DNA of 64,000 nucleotides from DASXKD01 sp963806145 (GCA_963806145.1 CAWDXD010000043.1:124001-188000); one strand, 5' to 3'. Positions 49,553-58,895 are shown, counted from the stretch's first letter. Numbers and translations: made by a program. Notes: generated by a model from the sequence alone, not told the origin.

Positions 49553-51130
49553 TCAGCCGACCTGCTTTGCCTGACCGGCCCAGTATGGTGCCCGGAGCTC
49601 TCGCTTGAGCAGCTTGCCCGAGCCGGTGCGCGGGAGTTCATCGGCGAAGGCCACCGAGCGGGGACACTTGTACGCGGCCAGGTGCTCGCGGGCGTAACCG
49701 ATCACGTCCGCCTCCGACAGCGACGTTCCCGGTGCCAGGACGACGGTGGCGTGCACCTGCTCGCCCCATTGCTCGGAAGGGATCCCGAAGACCGCGACGT
49801 CGAAGATGCCCGGATGCTGTTCCAGGGCGGCCTCGATCTCGGCGGGATAGATGTTCATGCCACCGGAGATGATCATGTCGCTCTTGCGGTCGCAGATGTA
49901 GTAGAAGCCATCCTCGTCCCGGTAGGCGATGTCGCCCACGGTGTGGAAGCCGCCGTGCATGGCGGCCCGGTAGCTGTCGGCCTGCTTGTAGTACTCGTTG
50001 AAGACCGCGGCGGAGGAGATGTACAGCTCACCGGAGTGCTCAGGGCCGGTCCCGGTGACCTCGTTGCGGCCGGCGTCGAGCAGGCGGATCTCGACACCAG
50101 GGGCCGGCCTGCCGCACGAGCCGGGCTTGCGCAACTGGTCCTTGGGCTCAAGCACGCAGTTGATCCCCAGCTCGGTCGACCCGTAGACCTCCCAGAGCGA
50201 GTCCGGCGGGAAGTCGGCCAGGTAGGCCTGCTTGAGCGCGAAGCTCCAGGGCGCGGCGTTGGCCAGCATGATCCGCATCGAAGACCTGTCGTAGCGGGCC
50301 TTGACCCCGGCGGGCAGCGCGCACACCAGCCGGATCAGCGGCGGCGCGGAGAACGTGGAGGTGACCGCGTACTTGTCCACGAGGCGCAGCCAGTCCTCCG
50401 GGTCGAACTTCCGCTGGATGATGATCGTCTGGCCGAGCGTGAGCCCCACACCCATGAATGCCAGCGGCCCGCTGTGATACAGCGGGCCGGAGGTGAGGTA
50501 GACGTCGTCTGCCGTGTAGCCGACGAAGCTGATCAGTGCGACCGCCGTGGTCTGGTCGGTGATCTTGCGGTAGGCACCCTTCGGCTTACCGGTCGTCCCG
50601 GAGGTGTAGATCATCGTCGCGACGGTGCCCTCGGTCTCCGCGGCCGGGGGCTCGGCCGATGCCTGGGCGACGAAGTCCTCGCCGAGTGTCCCGGGCGGGG
50701 CGGCGCCGCCGTGGACGAGCAGGTGACGCAGGTTGCCGGGCCGCTCGTCCTGGGGCACCGGGATCAGCTGCGCATACTCCGCATCGACATACGCGGCGCA
50801 GGCGTCGGAATGGGCCACGATGTAGCGGGCTTCCTCGGCCGTCAGCCGGTAGTTCAGCGGAACCGCGACCGCCCCGAGCTTCCTGGTCGCGTTGACGACC
50901 GCCACGACCTGCGGTGAGTTGGGCCCGCACCAGATGACCTTGTCACCCGGGCCTACCCCCAGCGAGGCAAGCGCGTTGGCCAGCCGGTTCGCCTCAGCCT
51001 CGAGCCGGGCGTAGGTCCACGAGACGACACCCGCGCCTGGCCTGTCATCGATGACGGCCGGCTTGCCGGGCTGAGACGAGGCGTAGAGGGTCAGGAGATC
51101 TGGCATCTGAACTTGGGCCACAGCGGTCAT
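49553..51130 (-). CDS. AMP-dependent fatty-acyl-CoA synthetase/ligase
   Basis: This adenylate-forming enzyme of about 525 residues activates a carboxylic acid to its CoA ester. Motifs: ATMIYTSGTTGKPKGAY (P-loop), LWEVYGSTELG, GDIAYRDEDGFYYICDRKSDMIISGGMNIYPAEIE (hinge), and PRTGSGKLLKREL with the catalytic Lys. GTG 51136, ATG 51130 and ATG 51106 are all possible starts. The substrate is likely a medium/long-chain or aromatic acid. It stands alone; together with the distant acyl-CoA dehydrogenase it points to lipid use. Confidence 0.95.
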   Translation of the reverse strand: MTAVAQVQMPDLLTLYASSQPGKPAVIDDRPGAGVVSWTYARLEAEANRLANALASLGVGPGDKVIWCGPNSPQVVAVVNATRKLGAVAVPLNYRLTAEEARYIVAHSDACAAYVDAEYAQLIPVPQDERPGNLRHLLVHGGAAPPGTLGEDFVAQASAEPPAAETEGTVATMIYTSGTTGKPKGAYRKITDQTTAVALISFVGYTADDVYLTSGPLYHSGPLAFMGVGLTLGQTIIIQRKFDPEDWLRLVDKYAVTSTFSAPPLIRLVCALPAGVKARYDRSSMRIMLANAAPWSFALKQAYLADFPPDSLWEVYGSTELGINCVLEPKDQLRKPGSCGRPAPGVEIRLLDAGRNEVTGTGPEHSGELYISSAAVFNEYYKQADSYRAAMHGGFHTVGDIAYRDEDGFYYICDRKSDMIISGGMNIYPAEIEAALEQHPGIFDVAVFGIPSEQWGEQVHATVVLAPGTSLSEADVIGYAREHLAAYKCPRSVAFADELPRTGSGKLLKRELRAPYWAGQAKQVG

Positions 51131-51202
51131 CCTCACCCGGGACCGCTGCGGGCTGCAAGGAGCCCAGCGCCGGCGACTGTGCGGCAGGAGGCGCCCGGCG
51201 CG

Positions 51203-51937
51203 TCATTGGCCGCCGTACTCGTCGTGGCGGTGCAGCCACAGCTGACCTGCATCCCCCTCGTTGCGGCCGAGCGGGGTGCGGTCGAGGACGCCGTAGTAGA
51301 CCATCATGAATTCCAGCCCGCGCGCGGTGGTGGAGTAGGTCAGGTAGACGGTCTCGTCCTCCAGCGTGTAGGAGTTCATGACCGGCCGCTCCGACAGGTA
51401 AGCGGCGGGATCTGTGCCGCAATCCTGCGCATTCTTGGCGGCGACCGGGGGGACGCCGCCAGCCAGCCACCCGCGGGCGGTCTCCTCCGGGTAGGCGATC
51501 TCCAGGTCGAAGGCGTAGTCGCTGCCATAGGAGGAGGCCCAGGGGAAGTTCCAGCCCATCCGCTGCTTGTAGGCCTGCAGCTTGTCCAGGGGTGCCCGGG
51601 AGATGCAGGTGAACGTCGTGTCGCGCGCGCTCAGGTGGGAGATGTTCCCGTCGAAGCCGTCGGCGATCGACGAGCAGGTCGGGCACCCCGCGGTGTAGCC
51701 CGGGCCGAACATGAAGTGGTAGACGATCAGCTGCGACCGCCCGGCGAACAGTTCCCGCAGCGTCTTGGGCCCGGCGTCGGTGTCAAAGCGGTACTGCTTC
51801 TCGATCGGCACCCAGGGCAGGTCGCGCCGCTCGGCCGCCAGCTGGTCGCTGCGGCGGGTCAGCTCCTTCTCCTTGGCGAGCAGCTCGTTGCGGGCGGCAA
51901 GCCACTGTTCGCGAGTTCCGGTCTGGTGACTGGTCAT
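51203..51937 (-). CDS. DUF899 thioredoxin-like protein
   Basis: This 244-residue protein belongs to DUF899, a thioredoxin-fold family: LAKEKELTRRSDQLAAERRDLPWV, LIVYHFMFGPGYTAGCPTCSSIADGFDGNISHL (with CxxC), FTCISRAPLDKLQAYKQRMGW. The CPTC motif suggests redox or selenium/sulfur chemistry, though no function is established. A paralogue lies at 52725, with a DUF2182 membrane protein between. All three are minus strand and may be one unit. Confidence 0.93.
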   Translation of the reverse strand: MTSHQTGTREQWLAARNELLAKEKELTRRSDQLAAERRDLPWVPIEKQYRFDTDAGPKTLRELFAGRSQLIVYHFMFGPGYTAGCPTCSSIADGFDGNISHLSARDTTFTCISRAPLDKLQAYKQRMGWNFPWASSYGSDYAFDLEIAYPEETARGWLAGGVPPVAAKNAQDCGTDPAAYLSERPVMNSYTLEDETVYLTYSTTARGLEFMMVYYGVLDRTPLGRNEGDAGQLWLHRHDEYGGQ

Positions 51938-52003
51938 TAGCCTCTCTCCTTCTCTTTTTCTTTGCCAAGACGATCGGCCGTGGCCCGCGCCGCCCGCGAC
52001 CGC

Positions 52004-52735
52004 TCACATCGGCGGGGTAAGGCCGGGAACCGACGCAGGGCTCACGACGATCAAGACCCCCAGCCCGGTGATCGCCAGCGCGAGCAGCGCGTCCACGGCG
52101 GCAACGGGGGGCAGGAGCTTCTGGGCGAGGACGATGATGGTGATCACTGCCATCCAGCCGACGCTCATGACCCCCAGGGCCACCAGCACCGCCATCAGTC
52201 CTGCGCTCGACCCGGCGCAGCAGAGCCCGAACCCGAGTCCCGATCCGGCGGCATCGCGGCAGCGCCGGCGGTAGTGCTGCTTGAGCGGCGTGAACTCGTA
52301 GACGCCCGCGGCGATCGTGACCACGCCGGCGACGAGGCTCCCGTGCGGCCGGTCCACCGCGTAGACCACCGCACCGGCCACTGCCCAGACGGCCAGGTAC
52401 GAGCCGATGAACAGCGGCACGGCGCGCACACCGCCGGCCTGGGCGCGCCTGAGCACGGCCGGGACGGCTCCCGGCAGCATCATCGCCGCCATCATCGCTG
52501 CCCACACGGCGATGAACACGCCGAACGAGCCGAGCGGGGTCGCCGTGCCCATGTTCATCCCGTGCATCTGCCAGACCGAGACGACCCAGCACGCGGCGGC
52601 CAGCCCGAGCGTCGCCGCCAGCGCGGCTGCCGTCGCAGCGGGCCCGGCGCCGGTCAGGGCGGCGAGCCGGGGCAGCCCCGGCGCTCCGGCGAGGCTGGCG
52701 GCCCGCGGCCCGGCGTTCTCCAGATCATCCTTCAT
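52004..52735 (-). CDS. DUF2182 integral membrane protein, predicted metal binding
   Basis: This 243-residue membrane protein has about six helices and the Met/His-rich features of DUF2182: VWQMHGMNMG, VWAAMMAAMMLPG, PLKQHYRRRCRD and GLGFGLCCAGSSAGLMAVLVALGVMSVGWM. The family is found in operons with metal or redox proteins; copper handling is a common guess, not proven. ATG 52735 overlaps the stop of the DUF899 gene upstream (52725), so translation is coupled. Confidence 0.9.
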   Translation of the reverse strand: MKDDLENAGPRAASLAGAPGLPRLAALTGAGPAATAAALAATLGLAAACWVVSVWQMHGMNMGTATPLGSFGVFIAVWAAMMAAMMLPGAVPAVLRRAQAGGVRAVPLFIGSYLAVWAVAGAVVYAVDRPHGSLVAGVVTIAAGVYEFTPLKQHYRRRCRDAAGSGLGFGLCCAGSSAGLMAVLVALGVMSVGWMAVITIIVLAQKLLPPVAAVDALLALAITGLGVLIVVSPASVPGLTPPM

Positions 52736-53414
52736 GGCCGTCTCCATCGGCATCGCCGTAGGCGTCGTGCCACCGCCACCAGGAGTACGGCGGGGTCTGG
52801 GGGTAGTCCCCGGGCGAGTCCTCCCACTCCTCCTGCCGCCCGAGCGCGGTGAGGTCCAGGTAGCTCCAGGTGCTCCCCAGCGCCTCGTCGCCACGGTTGT
52901 TGACGAAGTAGGTGCGGAACACCTGGTCGCCGTCGCGGAAGAACGCGTTCGTGCCGTGCCATTCGTCCACGCCGAAGTCGGCATCGAAGTCGTCGGTCAT
53001 GGTGTACCAGGGCATCGTCCAGCCCATCCGTGCCTTCAGGCGCGCGATGTCGGCCTGCGGCGCGCGCGAGGCGTAAGCGAACGTGGTGTCCCGGGCGTTC
53101 AGGTGCGCGACGTGCCCGACCTGATCGGCCATCAGGGAACAGCCGGGACACGCGTGGCCGGGCCAGCCGTGCACACCGGGCTCGAAGAAAGCGCGGTAGA
53201 CGACCAGCTGACGACGGCCCTCGAACAGGCCGGGCAGGCTCACCTTGCCCTCAGGCCCGTCGAACGCGTACTCCTTCTGCACGGCCAGCCACGGCATCCG
53301 CCGGCGCTCGGCCGCCAGCGCGTCCCGGGCGCGGGTCACTTCCTTCTCCTTCACCAGCAGTCGCTGGCGCGCTGCCTCCCACTCCTGCGGCGAGACAATC
53401 GTCGGGGTCTTCAT
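52725..53414 (-). CDS. DUF899 thioredoxin-like protein (paralogue)
   Basis: This 229-residue protein matches the other DUF899 member: LLVKEKEVTRARDALAAERRRMPWLAV, LVVYRAFFEPGVHGWPGHACPGCSLMADQVGHVAHLNARDTTFAYASRAP, MGWTMPWYTMTDDFDADFGV. It also has CxxC (CPGC) and ends with an acidic tail. ATG 53414 follows AGGCAGG. It lies 20 bases after the ArsR gene on the same strand and overlaps DUF2182, so a four- or five-gene operon starting at the SRPBCC gene is likely. Confidence 0.93.
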   Translation of the reverse strand: MKTPTIVSPQEWEAARQRLLVKEKEVTRARDALAAERRRMPWLAVQKEYAFDGPEGKVSLPGLFEGRRQLVVYRAFFEPGVHGWPGHACPGCSLMADQVGHVAHLNARDTTFAYASRAPQADIARLKARMGWTMPWYTMTDDFDADFGVDEWHGTNAFFRDGDQVFRTYFVNNRGDEALGSTWSYLDLTALGRQEEWEDSPGDYPQTPPYSWWRWHDAYGDADGDGHEG

Positions 53415-53434
53415 GGTGGTGCCTGCCTTTCTTG

Positions 53435-53812
53435 TCAACGTCCCCGGGCTCCGTGCGGCGGAGCCGTCGGGGGCTTGCTCACCTCTCGGTCGAGGTGGTC
53501 TTGCAGTGCTTGGAGCGGGCCGTCCCAGTCGCGGGACAGCGCGGCCAGGAACTGCTGCGCTACCTGCATCGGCGCGGAGCGCAGCCGGTAGCGCACCCGG
53601 CGCCGCTCCCCCGGCTCGGCCCGCACCAGGCCCGCCTCGGCCAGCAGGGCCAGGTGCTTGGCGATCGCCTGCCGCGTTATCGGCAGCCGGGCCGCCAGGT
53701 CCGTGGCCGTGGCCGGGCCCCCCGAGGCCAGCGCCGCCAGGATGGCGCGCCGGCTCGGATCGGCCAGGGCCACGAAGACCTGTTCGGCGATCGCCTCGGT
53801 ATCAGACGGCAT
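53435..53812 (-). CDS. ArsR-family transcriptional regulator
   Basis: This 125-residue winged-helix repressor has FVALADPSRRAILAALASGGPATATDLAARLPITRQAIAKHLALLAEAGLV and a wing GERRRVRYRL. The classic metal-binding CxC is absent, as in the subfamily that pairs with SRPBCC proteins. ATG 53812 lies 11 bases inside the upstream SRPBCC gene, so it is translationally coupled. Two GCAAC-N6-GTTGC dyads in the promoter are its likely sites. Confidence 0.95.
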   Translation of the reverse strand: MPSDTEAIAEQVFVALADPSRRAILAALASGGPATATDLAARLPITRQAIAKHLALLAEAGLVRAEPGERRRVRYRLRSAPMQVAQQFLAALSRDWDGPLQALQDHLDREVSKPPTAPPHGARGR

Positions 53813-54233
53813 CGAGGTAGTCGGCCAGTTCGGCCAGCTCACTCGCCCAGCCCCGGGTGTTGCCGTCGAAGGCCGTGCGGTAGATGTCCTCCGGCGCCTG
53901 GGCGAACCCGCTCTCGACCACCGTCAGCCGCGTGCCCGCACCGGCCGGTTCGAGCGTGAACTCGACATAGGTACGGCGCGGATCGTCCTCGGGCAGCCCG
54001 TAGATGTGCCAGGTGAACCCGAACACCGTCGGCTCCTCCACCCGCTCCACGCGCATGTCGGCCGTGGGGCCGTCGGTCCACTTCATCTGTGCTGACCCAC
54101 CGGGGCGCAGGTCGATCGTGGCTTCGTTGCCGAACCAGGCGGCCAGGCCCTCGGCCGTGGTCAGCGCCGCCCACACCTTCTCCGGCGGAGCGGCGAGGTC
54201 CACGGTCCGCTCGATGCGATCAGGAAAACCCAC
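53802..54233 (-). CDS. SRPBCC/AHSA1-family protein
   Basis: This 143-residue protein has the START-like ligand pocket fold: RIERTVDLAAPPEKVWAALTTAEGLAAWFGNEATIDLRPGG, MRVERVEEPTVFGFTWHI, TRLTVVESGFAQAP and GNTRGWASELAELADYL. GTG 54233 is chosen because GGAGG precedes it by five bases; a TTG at 54245 would overlap this site. SRPBCC-ArsR pairs are common; the ligand is unknown. It leads the operon. Confidence 0.94.
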   Translation of the reverse strand: MGFPDRIERTVDLAAPPEKVWAALTTAEGLAAWFGNEATIDLRPGGSAQMKWTDGPTADMRVERVEEPTVFGFTWHIYGLPEDDPRRTYVEFTLEPAGAGTRLTVVESGFAQAPEDIYRTAFDGNTRGWASELAELADYLDAV

Positions 54234-54251
54234 GACAGCCTCCAACGAGTA

Positions 54252-54297
54252 GCAACTGATTGGTTGCTATCGTATGGCAACCGGCTGGTTGCGTCAA
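54252..54297 (-). promoter_or_regulatory. Promoter and paired ArsR operators
   Basis: On the minus strand TTGACG (54297-54292) and TACGAT (54274-54269) are separated by exactly 17 bases. GCAACCGGCTGGTTGC (54277-54292) fills the spacer and GCAACTGATTGGTTGC (54252-54267) lies just after the -10; centres are 25 bases apart. Both are palindromes with GCAAC/GTTGC arms. Binding would cover the whole promoter. Confidence 0.85.
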
Positions 54298-54383
54298 ACG
54301 CGCTGACCGCGGCGCCGGATCCTCGTTTCTTGGGGTGCCTTCAGTGATGCCCCGCGCGGCCGCGCGGGCCGACGATCGGCTGC

Positions 54384-54620
54384 ATGACAGGACACCGGCG
54401 CCTCGTCGTGGAACTCGAGCTGATCATGAGCGAACGCCTGCCCCTCGAGGGGCAGGCGCGGATACCCGGCCTTCCGCCGTCTCGTTTCTACGGCTGGTCG
54501 GAGCTGTTCGCGGTGCTGCAGACCATGGTCTCCGGCCGCGAGGCCCACGGCGGGAACGGCGCCGGACAGGCACAGGACCGGCAGCATCGGCTGCCGGGAA
54601 ACCAGGAGCAATCACCATGA
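54384..54620 (+). CDS. Small conserved actinobacterial protein
   Basis: This 78-residue protein has the pattern LVVELELIMSERLPLEGQA, PSRFYGWSELFAVLQTM, reminiscent of a family of short actinobacterial proteins with an F-x-GW-x-EL core and no known function. The later part is low-complexity. The ATG has a weak ribosome site. Its stop overlaps a downstream ATG (ATGA, 54617). Confidence 0.6.
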   Translation: MTGHRRLVVELELIMSERLPLEGQARIPGLPPSRFYGWSELFAVLQTMVSGREAHGGNGAGQAQDRQHRLPGNQEQSP

Positions 54621-54688
54621 ACGAGGTCTTCATGTTGGGGGTTGAGCTGCCCGGATGGACACTGACTGGGAGCCGGCCCACGGGTTGA
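54617..54688 (+). CDS. Possible 23-codon coupled micro-gene
   Basis: ATG 54617 overlaps the stop of the preceding small gene and has AGGAG nine bases upstream. The product would be a hydrophobic 23-mer. It may be chance; only the coupling and the ribosome site support it. Confidence 0.25.
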   Translation: MNEVFMLGVELPGWTLTGSRPTG

Positions 54689-54774
54689 GCGGGCTGCGCC
54701 CACGGTGTTATGTGGCGGCCTGCTCGGTATCGCCGGCGGCAGCCTGGCGTTTGTTCTTCCATCGCGGGTCGGCG

Positions 54775-57597
54775 TCAGGCCGGGCCCGCACGGCTCCCGC
54801 CAAGGGCAGCGGACAGGGCGCCGCGCGAGCTGATCTGGAGTTTGGCGTAGCTGCTCGTCAGGTGGTTTTCGACGGTCCGCTGGGTGACGAACAGCCGTTG
54901 GGCGATCTGGCGGTTGGTGTGCCCGGCGGCGGCCAGTTGCGCGACGCGCAGTTCGCCGGGAGTGAGTGCGTCCCGCCCGTGCGCGGCATCGCGGCGTGGC
55001 CTGCCGCCGGCGATAACGAGTTCGCGGCGGGCCCGGTCACGCAGGGCCAGACCGCCCAGTGCGTGCGCCAGGTCCAGGCCTTCCCGCAGCAACTCGCGCG
55101 CCTGGGTGCGGGCACCGGCCCGGCGCTGCGCCGCGCCGAGGTCGATCAGCGCGCGGGCCAGTTCCAGCGGCGCCAGCGCCGGCCGCAGCACGCTCACCGC
55201 CTCGGTGACCAGTTCGGCGCCGTCGGCGCCGCGCGCCACAAGGCCGCTGGCGTGCAGCGCGATGCCTAGCGCGCGCCCAGCACCCCAGCCACGGGCGAGC
55301 GCTATCTCCTCGGCGCACAGCCGACCCGCGGCCTGCCTGTCGCCGAGCGCCGCCAGCGACAGTGCCGCGGCAGACCGCCACGGCAGGATCGCCGGGTTGG
55401 GGATTCCCCATTGCTGCGCGAGCTCCCCAGCCTTCAGCAGATCCTCGGCGGCCTTGGGGTGATCACCAACCGCCGCGTGCAGGCATCCCCGGGCATGCCT
55501 GACCAGGTTGTGCGGCCAGGTGGGAATCAGGTCACCGGTCAGGCCCAGGGAGACGAGCAACGAGTGCGCGTTCTCCAACTCGCCGCGTTCCACCAGGGCA
55601 CGGACGACGAAGGAGGAGGTGATGGTGGAGATCCAGATATTGGGCGTACCCGCGATGCCCTGCTGCCCGAAAGCCACCGCCTCGCTGACCTGGCCTCCGT
55701 ACAGCCGAAGCAGCGACGCCAACCCCATGGCGGTCGCCACGGCCGGTTCGGAACCCTGCTCCTGCGTCAGCTGCAGCCATTGGCCGGCGGCGTCCCTGGC
55801 CTCCGCGGCGTGGTCGGCGAACAGCAGCACCGACAGCGTCTCGGGAAGGGCCGCGGCACTGGCCGACATCAGCCGTGGCAGCGCGGTGAGCGCCTGTCGG
55901 GCGTTCCAGACCGCCTGGTCACGGTCCTCACCAGCCGCGGCAAGCTCGATCGCCAGGTTGGCATGCAACTGCGGATCGAGGATCTCGCCGCGTGCGGCCC
56001 GCCCTTGGACCCGCTCCAGCAGCGGCCTGGTGGCCGCGCGGGTACCGATGTCCATCCGGGCCGTGTTGAACAGCGCTGCCTCCAGCGGTTCCCGGGTGCG
56101 TTCGTCACCGGCCTCGGCCGCCGTCCTGGCGAGCAGGTCCACCGCGTCCGCGAAACGCCCCGCCAGCGCCAGTGACTCGCTGAGCGCCTGTGCGATCTCA
56201 CCACGCCGCGGCCAGTCCGCGGTGCCAGCGAGTGCCTCGCCGAGGTGTTCAGCCGCGGAGACAGGTGCCTGCATGGTTTCGAGCTGACCAAGGCCGAAAA
56301 GAACCTCGGCCCGCTCGGCGGCTGGCGGTGGTTCGGCCAGCACCCGCTGCAGGCAGAGCGCGGCGACGTCGGGGGCGCCGCGGCTGCGGGCATCGGCCGC
56401 GGCGTCGCGCAGCTTGTGCGCCACCCAAGCGTCCCCGGCCGGGGCGGACGCCAGCAGATGGACGGTCACATCCTCCTGCGAGCCACCCTCGGCGTCGAGC
56501 AGCCGCGCGGCCCGCAGATGCCAGCGCTGCCGCACCGGCGACGCCAGGTCCTGGTAGACCGCCGACCGCACCAGCGGGTGGATGAACCGCAGGGCCTGAT
56601 TGCCCTCGATGATCCGCTCGGCCATCAGCGCCCCGATCGCCTCGGCGCAGGCATCGGCATCCAGGCCGGCCAGGCGGCCCGCGCGCGCGGTCGTCGCGGC
56701 GGTGCCGAGCACGGCGACCGCGCGCGCAGCCGCCAGGCAAGCGGCGGGCATCCGGCCAAGCTGGAGCAGTACCCGCCGGGAGACCGTGCCCGGTGTCAGC
56801 CGGTGCAGGTGTGGCACATCCTCGTCGGTACCTTGGACGCCCTCGGCCGCAAGACTGGCCAGCAGGGCCTCGAGCAGCAGCGGGTTGCCGCCGGTGAGTT
56901 CGTGGCAGGCGTCCTGGAACGCTGTGGACGGGGCGCCGCCCAGGGCAGCACGGATCAGACCGCCGGACGCGGCGGGGCTCAGCGCAGCGGGGCGGAGCAC
57001 CGTCACCGCAGGTTCCGCCGCCAGCCCAGCGGTCAGCGCCCTGTCCTGCTCGGTGGCCGATCGGGGCTCCCGGACGGTCGTAACCAGCAGCACCGGCAGG
57101 CCGTCCAGGCGGCGGGCCAGGTGCGCGATGAACCGCAGCGACGGCTGGTCCGCCCAGTGCAGATCGTCGACGGCCAGCAGCAGCGGCGCCTGCTGCGCGA
57201 TGCCCGCGGTCAGCCAGTACAAGCCGTGCACGACCGAGAACGAGTCCTCCTCGCCTGCCGGCCCGGCATGGCCAAGCGCCGGAGCGGCCAGCGCCGCGGC
57301 GTCGCCCGCAAACCCATGGCCGCCAGTGCGCACCTCGGGCTGGAACAACTCCCGTACCACGCCCCACGCGTAGCCACCCTCGAACTCGGCCGCGTGCGCC
57401 ACGCGGACGGTCATGCCGCCGGCCGCCGCCTGCGCGCATGCCTGCGCGAGCAGGCTGGTCTTGCCGATCCCGGCCACTCCCTCCACCAGCAGCGCCGACC
57501 CGGCACCCGACACGGCCGAAGCGACCGCCCCGGTGATCGCAGCGAGTTCCCCCGCCCTGTCCAGCAGCGCGCCGCCGGGCGCCGCTCCCGCTCCCAT
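54775..57597 (-). CDS. LAL-type LuxR transcriptional regulator with N-terminal ATPase
   Basis: This 940-residue protein is the second large LAL regulator of the window. It has Walker A VEGVAGIGKTSLLAQA, Walker B LLLAVDDLHWADQPSLRFIAHLARRLD, a TPR-like middle of about 550 residues and the C-terminal helix-turn-helix LTPGELRVAQLAAAGHTNRQIAQRLFVTQRTVENHL. ATG 57597 gives the natural N terminus GAGAAPGGALLDRAGELA. It is divergent from a secreted hydrolase that it might control. Confidence 0.94.
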   Translation of the reverse strand: MGAGAAPGGALLDRAGELAAITGAVASAVSGAGSALLVEGVAGIGKTSLLAQACAQAAAGGMTVRVAHAAEFEGGYAWGVVRELFQPEVRTGGHGFAGDAAALAAPALGHAGPAGEEDSFSVVHGLYWLTAGIAQQAPLLLAVDDLHWADQPSLRFIAHLARRLDGLPVLLVTTVREPRSATEQDRALTAGLAAEPAVTVLRPAALSPAASGGLIRAALGGAPSTAFQDACHELTGGNPLLLEALLASLAAEGVQGTDEDVPHLHRLTPGTVSRRVLLQLGRMPAACLAAARAVAVLGTAATTARAGRLAGLDADACAEAIGALMAERIIEGNQALRFIHPLVRSAVYQDLASPVRQRWHLRAARLLDAEGGSQEDVTVHLLASAPAGDAWVAHKLRDAAADARSRGAPDVAALCLQRVLAEPPPAAERAEVLFGLGQLETMQAPVSAAEHLGEALAGTADWPRRGEIAQALSESLALAGRFADAVDLLARTAAEAGDERTREPLEAALFNTARMDIGTRAATRPLLERVQGRAARGEILDPQLHANLAIELAAAGEDRDQAVWNARQALTALPRLMSASAAALPETLSVLLFADHAAEARDAAGQWLQLTQEQGSEPAVATAMGLASLLRLYGGQVSEAVAFGQQGIAGTPNIWISTITSSFVVRALVERGELENAHSLLVSLGLTGDLIPTWPHNLVRHARGCLHAAVGDHPKAAEDLLKAGELAQQWGIPNPAILPWRSAAALSLAALGDRQAAGRLCAEEIALARGWGAGRALGIALHASGLVARGADGAELVTEAVSVLRPALAPLELARALIDLGAAQRRAGARTQARELLREGLDLAHALGGLALRDRARRELVIAGGRPRRDAAHGRDALTPGELRVAQLAAAGHTNRQIAQRLFVTQRTVENHLTSSYAKLQISSRGALSAALGGSRAGPA

Positions 57598-57788
57598 AGC
57601 GCCAAATCGTACGGACCAGCGGCAGCTCCATCGGTAAAGCCAATCCAAAGACTGTGGTGCCTACCGTGACGCGCACCGCGGATCCACCGGGAGACGATCC
57701 GCCCAGGGCCAGCACCTGTCGTCATTCCCACGGCGCACAGCCCGGCCTGGTGCAACGCCCGGAAGATACGCGTCGCTTGGAGGCAGCA

Positions 57789-58895
57789 ATGAATCTCGGT
57801 CATGGTTTGGCAGGACGCCGGCCCCGCCGCTTGCGTATTGCAAAATTCTTGGCTCTTACCGCCGGGGCCGCGGTCCTTACCGCCGCATCGGCGACTGGCG
57901 CGCACGCCGCCGCGCTGCCGGCGCTGACCTGTTCCGCTTACAACCTTCCGGTGCGCATCGCGGACCCGGGGCCAGCCGACCAGACCCTGTGGGGCCAACT
58001 GTGCTACCGCGGCGACCGGGAGCCTGGCACCGTGCAACTCCTAGTGCACGGGGCCACCTACAACCACCTGTACTGGAACTTCCCGTACGGCAACGGTTAC
58101 TACTCCTATGTCGGCGCGGCGACCGCCGCCGGGTACGCGACCTTCGATATCGACCGCATCGGTGCCGGGAACAGCTCGCATCCGCCGAGCGCCAGCCTCG
58201 ACCTCACCGCCGGGGCGGTCGCGCTGCACGACGCCGTGACCGCGCTGCGCTCAGGTGCCGTGGACGGGCACGCGTTCCGGCACGTCATCGCAGTCGGTCA
58301 CTCGATCGGCTCGGTCGAGATCTGGCTCGAGGCGGCCCGCTATCACGACGTGGACGCCGTGATCGTCACCGGCGCCCTGCACGCGCTCAGCCCCGATATC
58401 GGCGCCCTCCAGAGCGACCTGTATCCGGCAGCCGACGACCCTGCCTTCGCGGGCTCCGGCCTCGACCCCGGATACCTCACCACCCTGCCGGGAACCCGCG
58501 AGTCGCTCTTCTACGACCCGGCCACCGCCAATCCGGCCGTGGTGGCCATCGACGAAGCCAGCAAGGGCGTGACGACCCCGGCGGAACTGGCCGGCGCGGC
58601 ATCGATCCTCAGCGAGCCGCCTGCCCAGCAGCCCTCCTACCAGATCAACGTGCCAGTCCTGTCCATCGTGGGCGAGGACGACAATCTCTTCTGTACCGGC
58701 GTGACCGCCTACAACTGCGCCAGCCAGCAGTCGGTACGCAGCTTTGAATCGCAGTACTACCCGCCGGCCGCCCAGCTGAGGCTGGTCGTCATCCCCGGCA
58801 CTGGGCATGACCTGGCCCTTTCCACCACCGCCCCGCTCACCGACGCGATCATGATCGGCTGGTCGCTGTCGGCCGTCGGTCCGGACGCCCCGTAA
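57789..58895 (+). CDS. Secreted alpha/beta hydrolase
   Basis: This 368-residue protein has a signal peptide (RIAKFLALTAGAAVLTAASATGAHA, about residues 16-40). The mature enzyme shows VHGATYNHLYW (oxyanion region), FDIDRIGAGNSSHPP, AVGHSIGSVEIW (nucleophile), an acid in VGEDDNLFC and the His in PGTGHDLALS. Paired cysteines (TCSAYNL, QLCYRG; FCTGV, NCASQ) fit an exported protein. ATG 57789 follows GGAGG. The substrate is unknown; a lipase or esterase activity is likely. Confidence 0.92.
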   Translation: MNLGHGLAGRRPRRLRIAKFLALTAGAAVLTAASATGAHAAALPALTCSAYNLPVRIADPGPADQTLWGQLCYRGDREPGTVQLLVHGATYNHLYWNFPYGNGYYSYVGAATAAGYATFDIDRIGAGNSSHPPSASLDLTAGAVALHDAVTALRSGAVDGHAFRHVIAVGHSIGSVEIWLEAARYHDVDAVIVTGALHALSPDIGALQSDLYPAADDPAFAGSGLDPGYLTTLPGTRESLFYDPATANPAVVAIDEASKGVTTPAELAGAASILSEPPAQQPSYQINVPVLSIVGEDDNLFCTGVTAYNCASQQSVRSFESQYYPPAAQLRLVVIPGTGHDLALSTTAPLTDAIMIGWSLSAVGPDAP

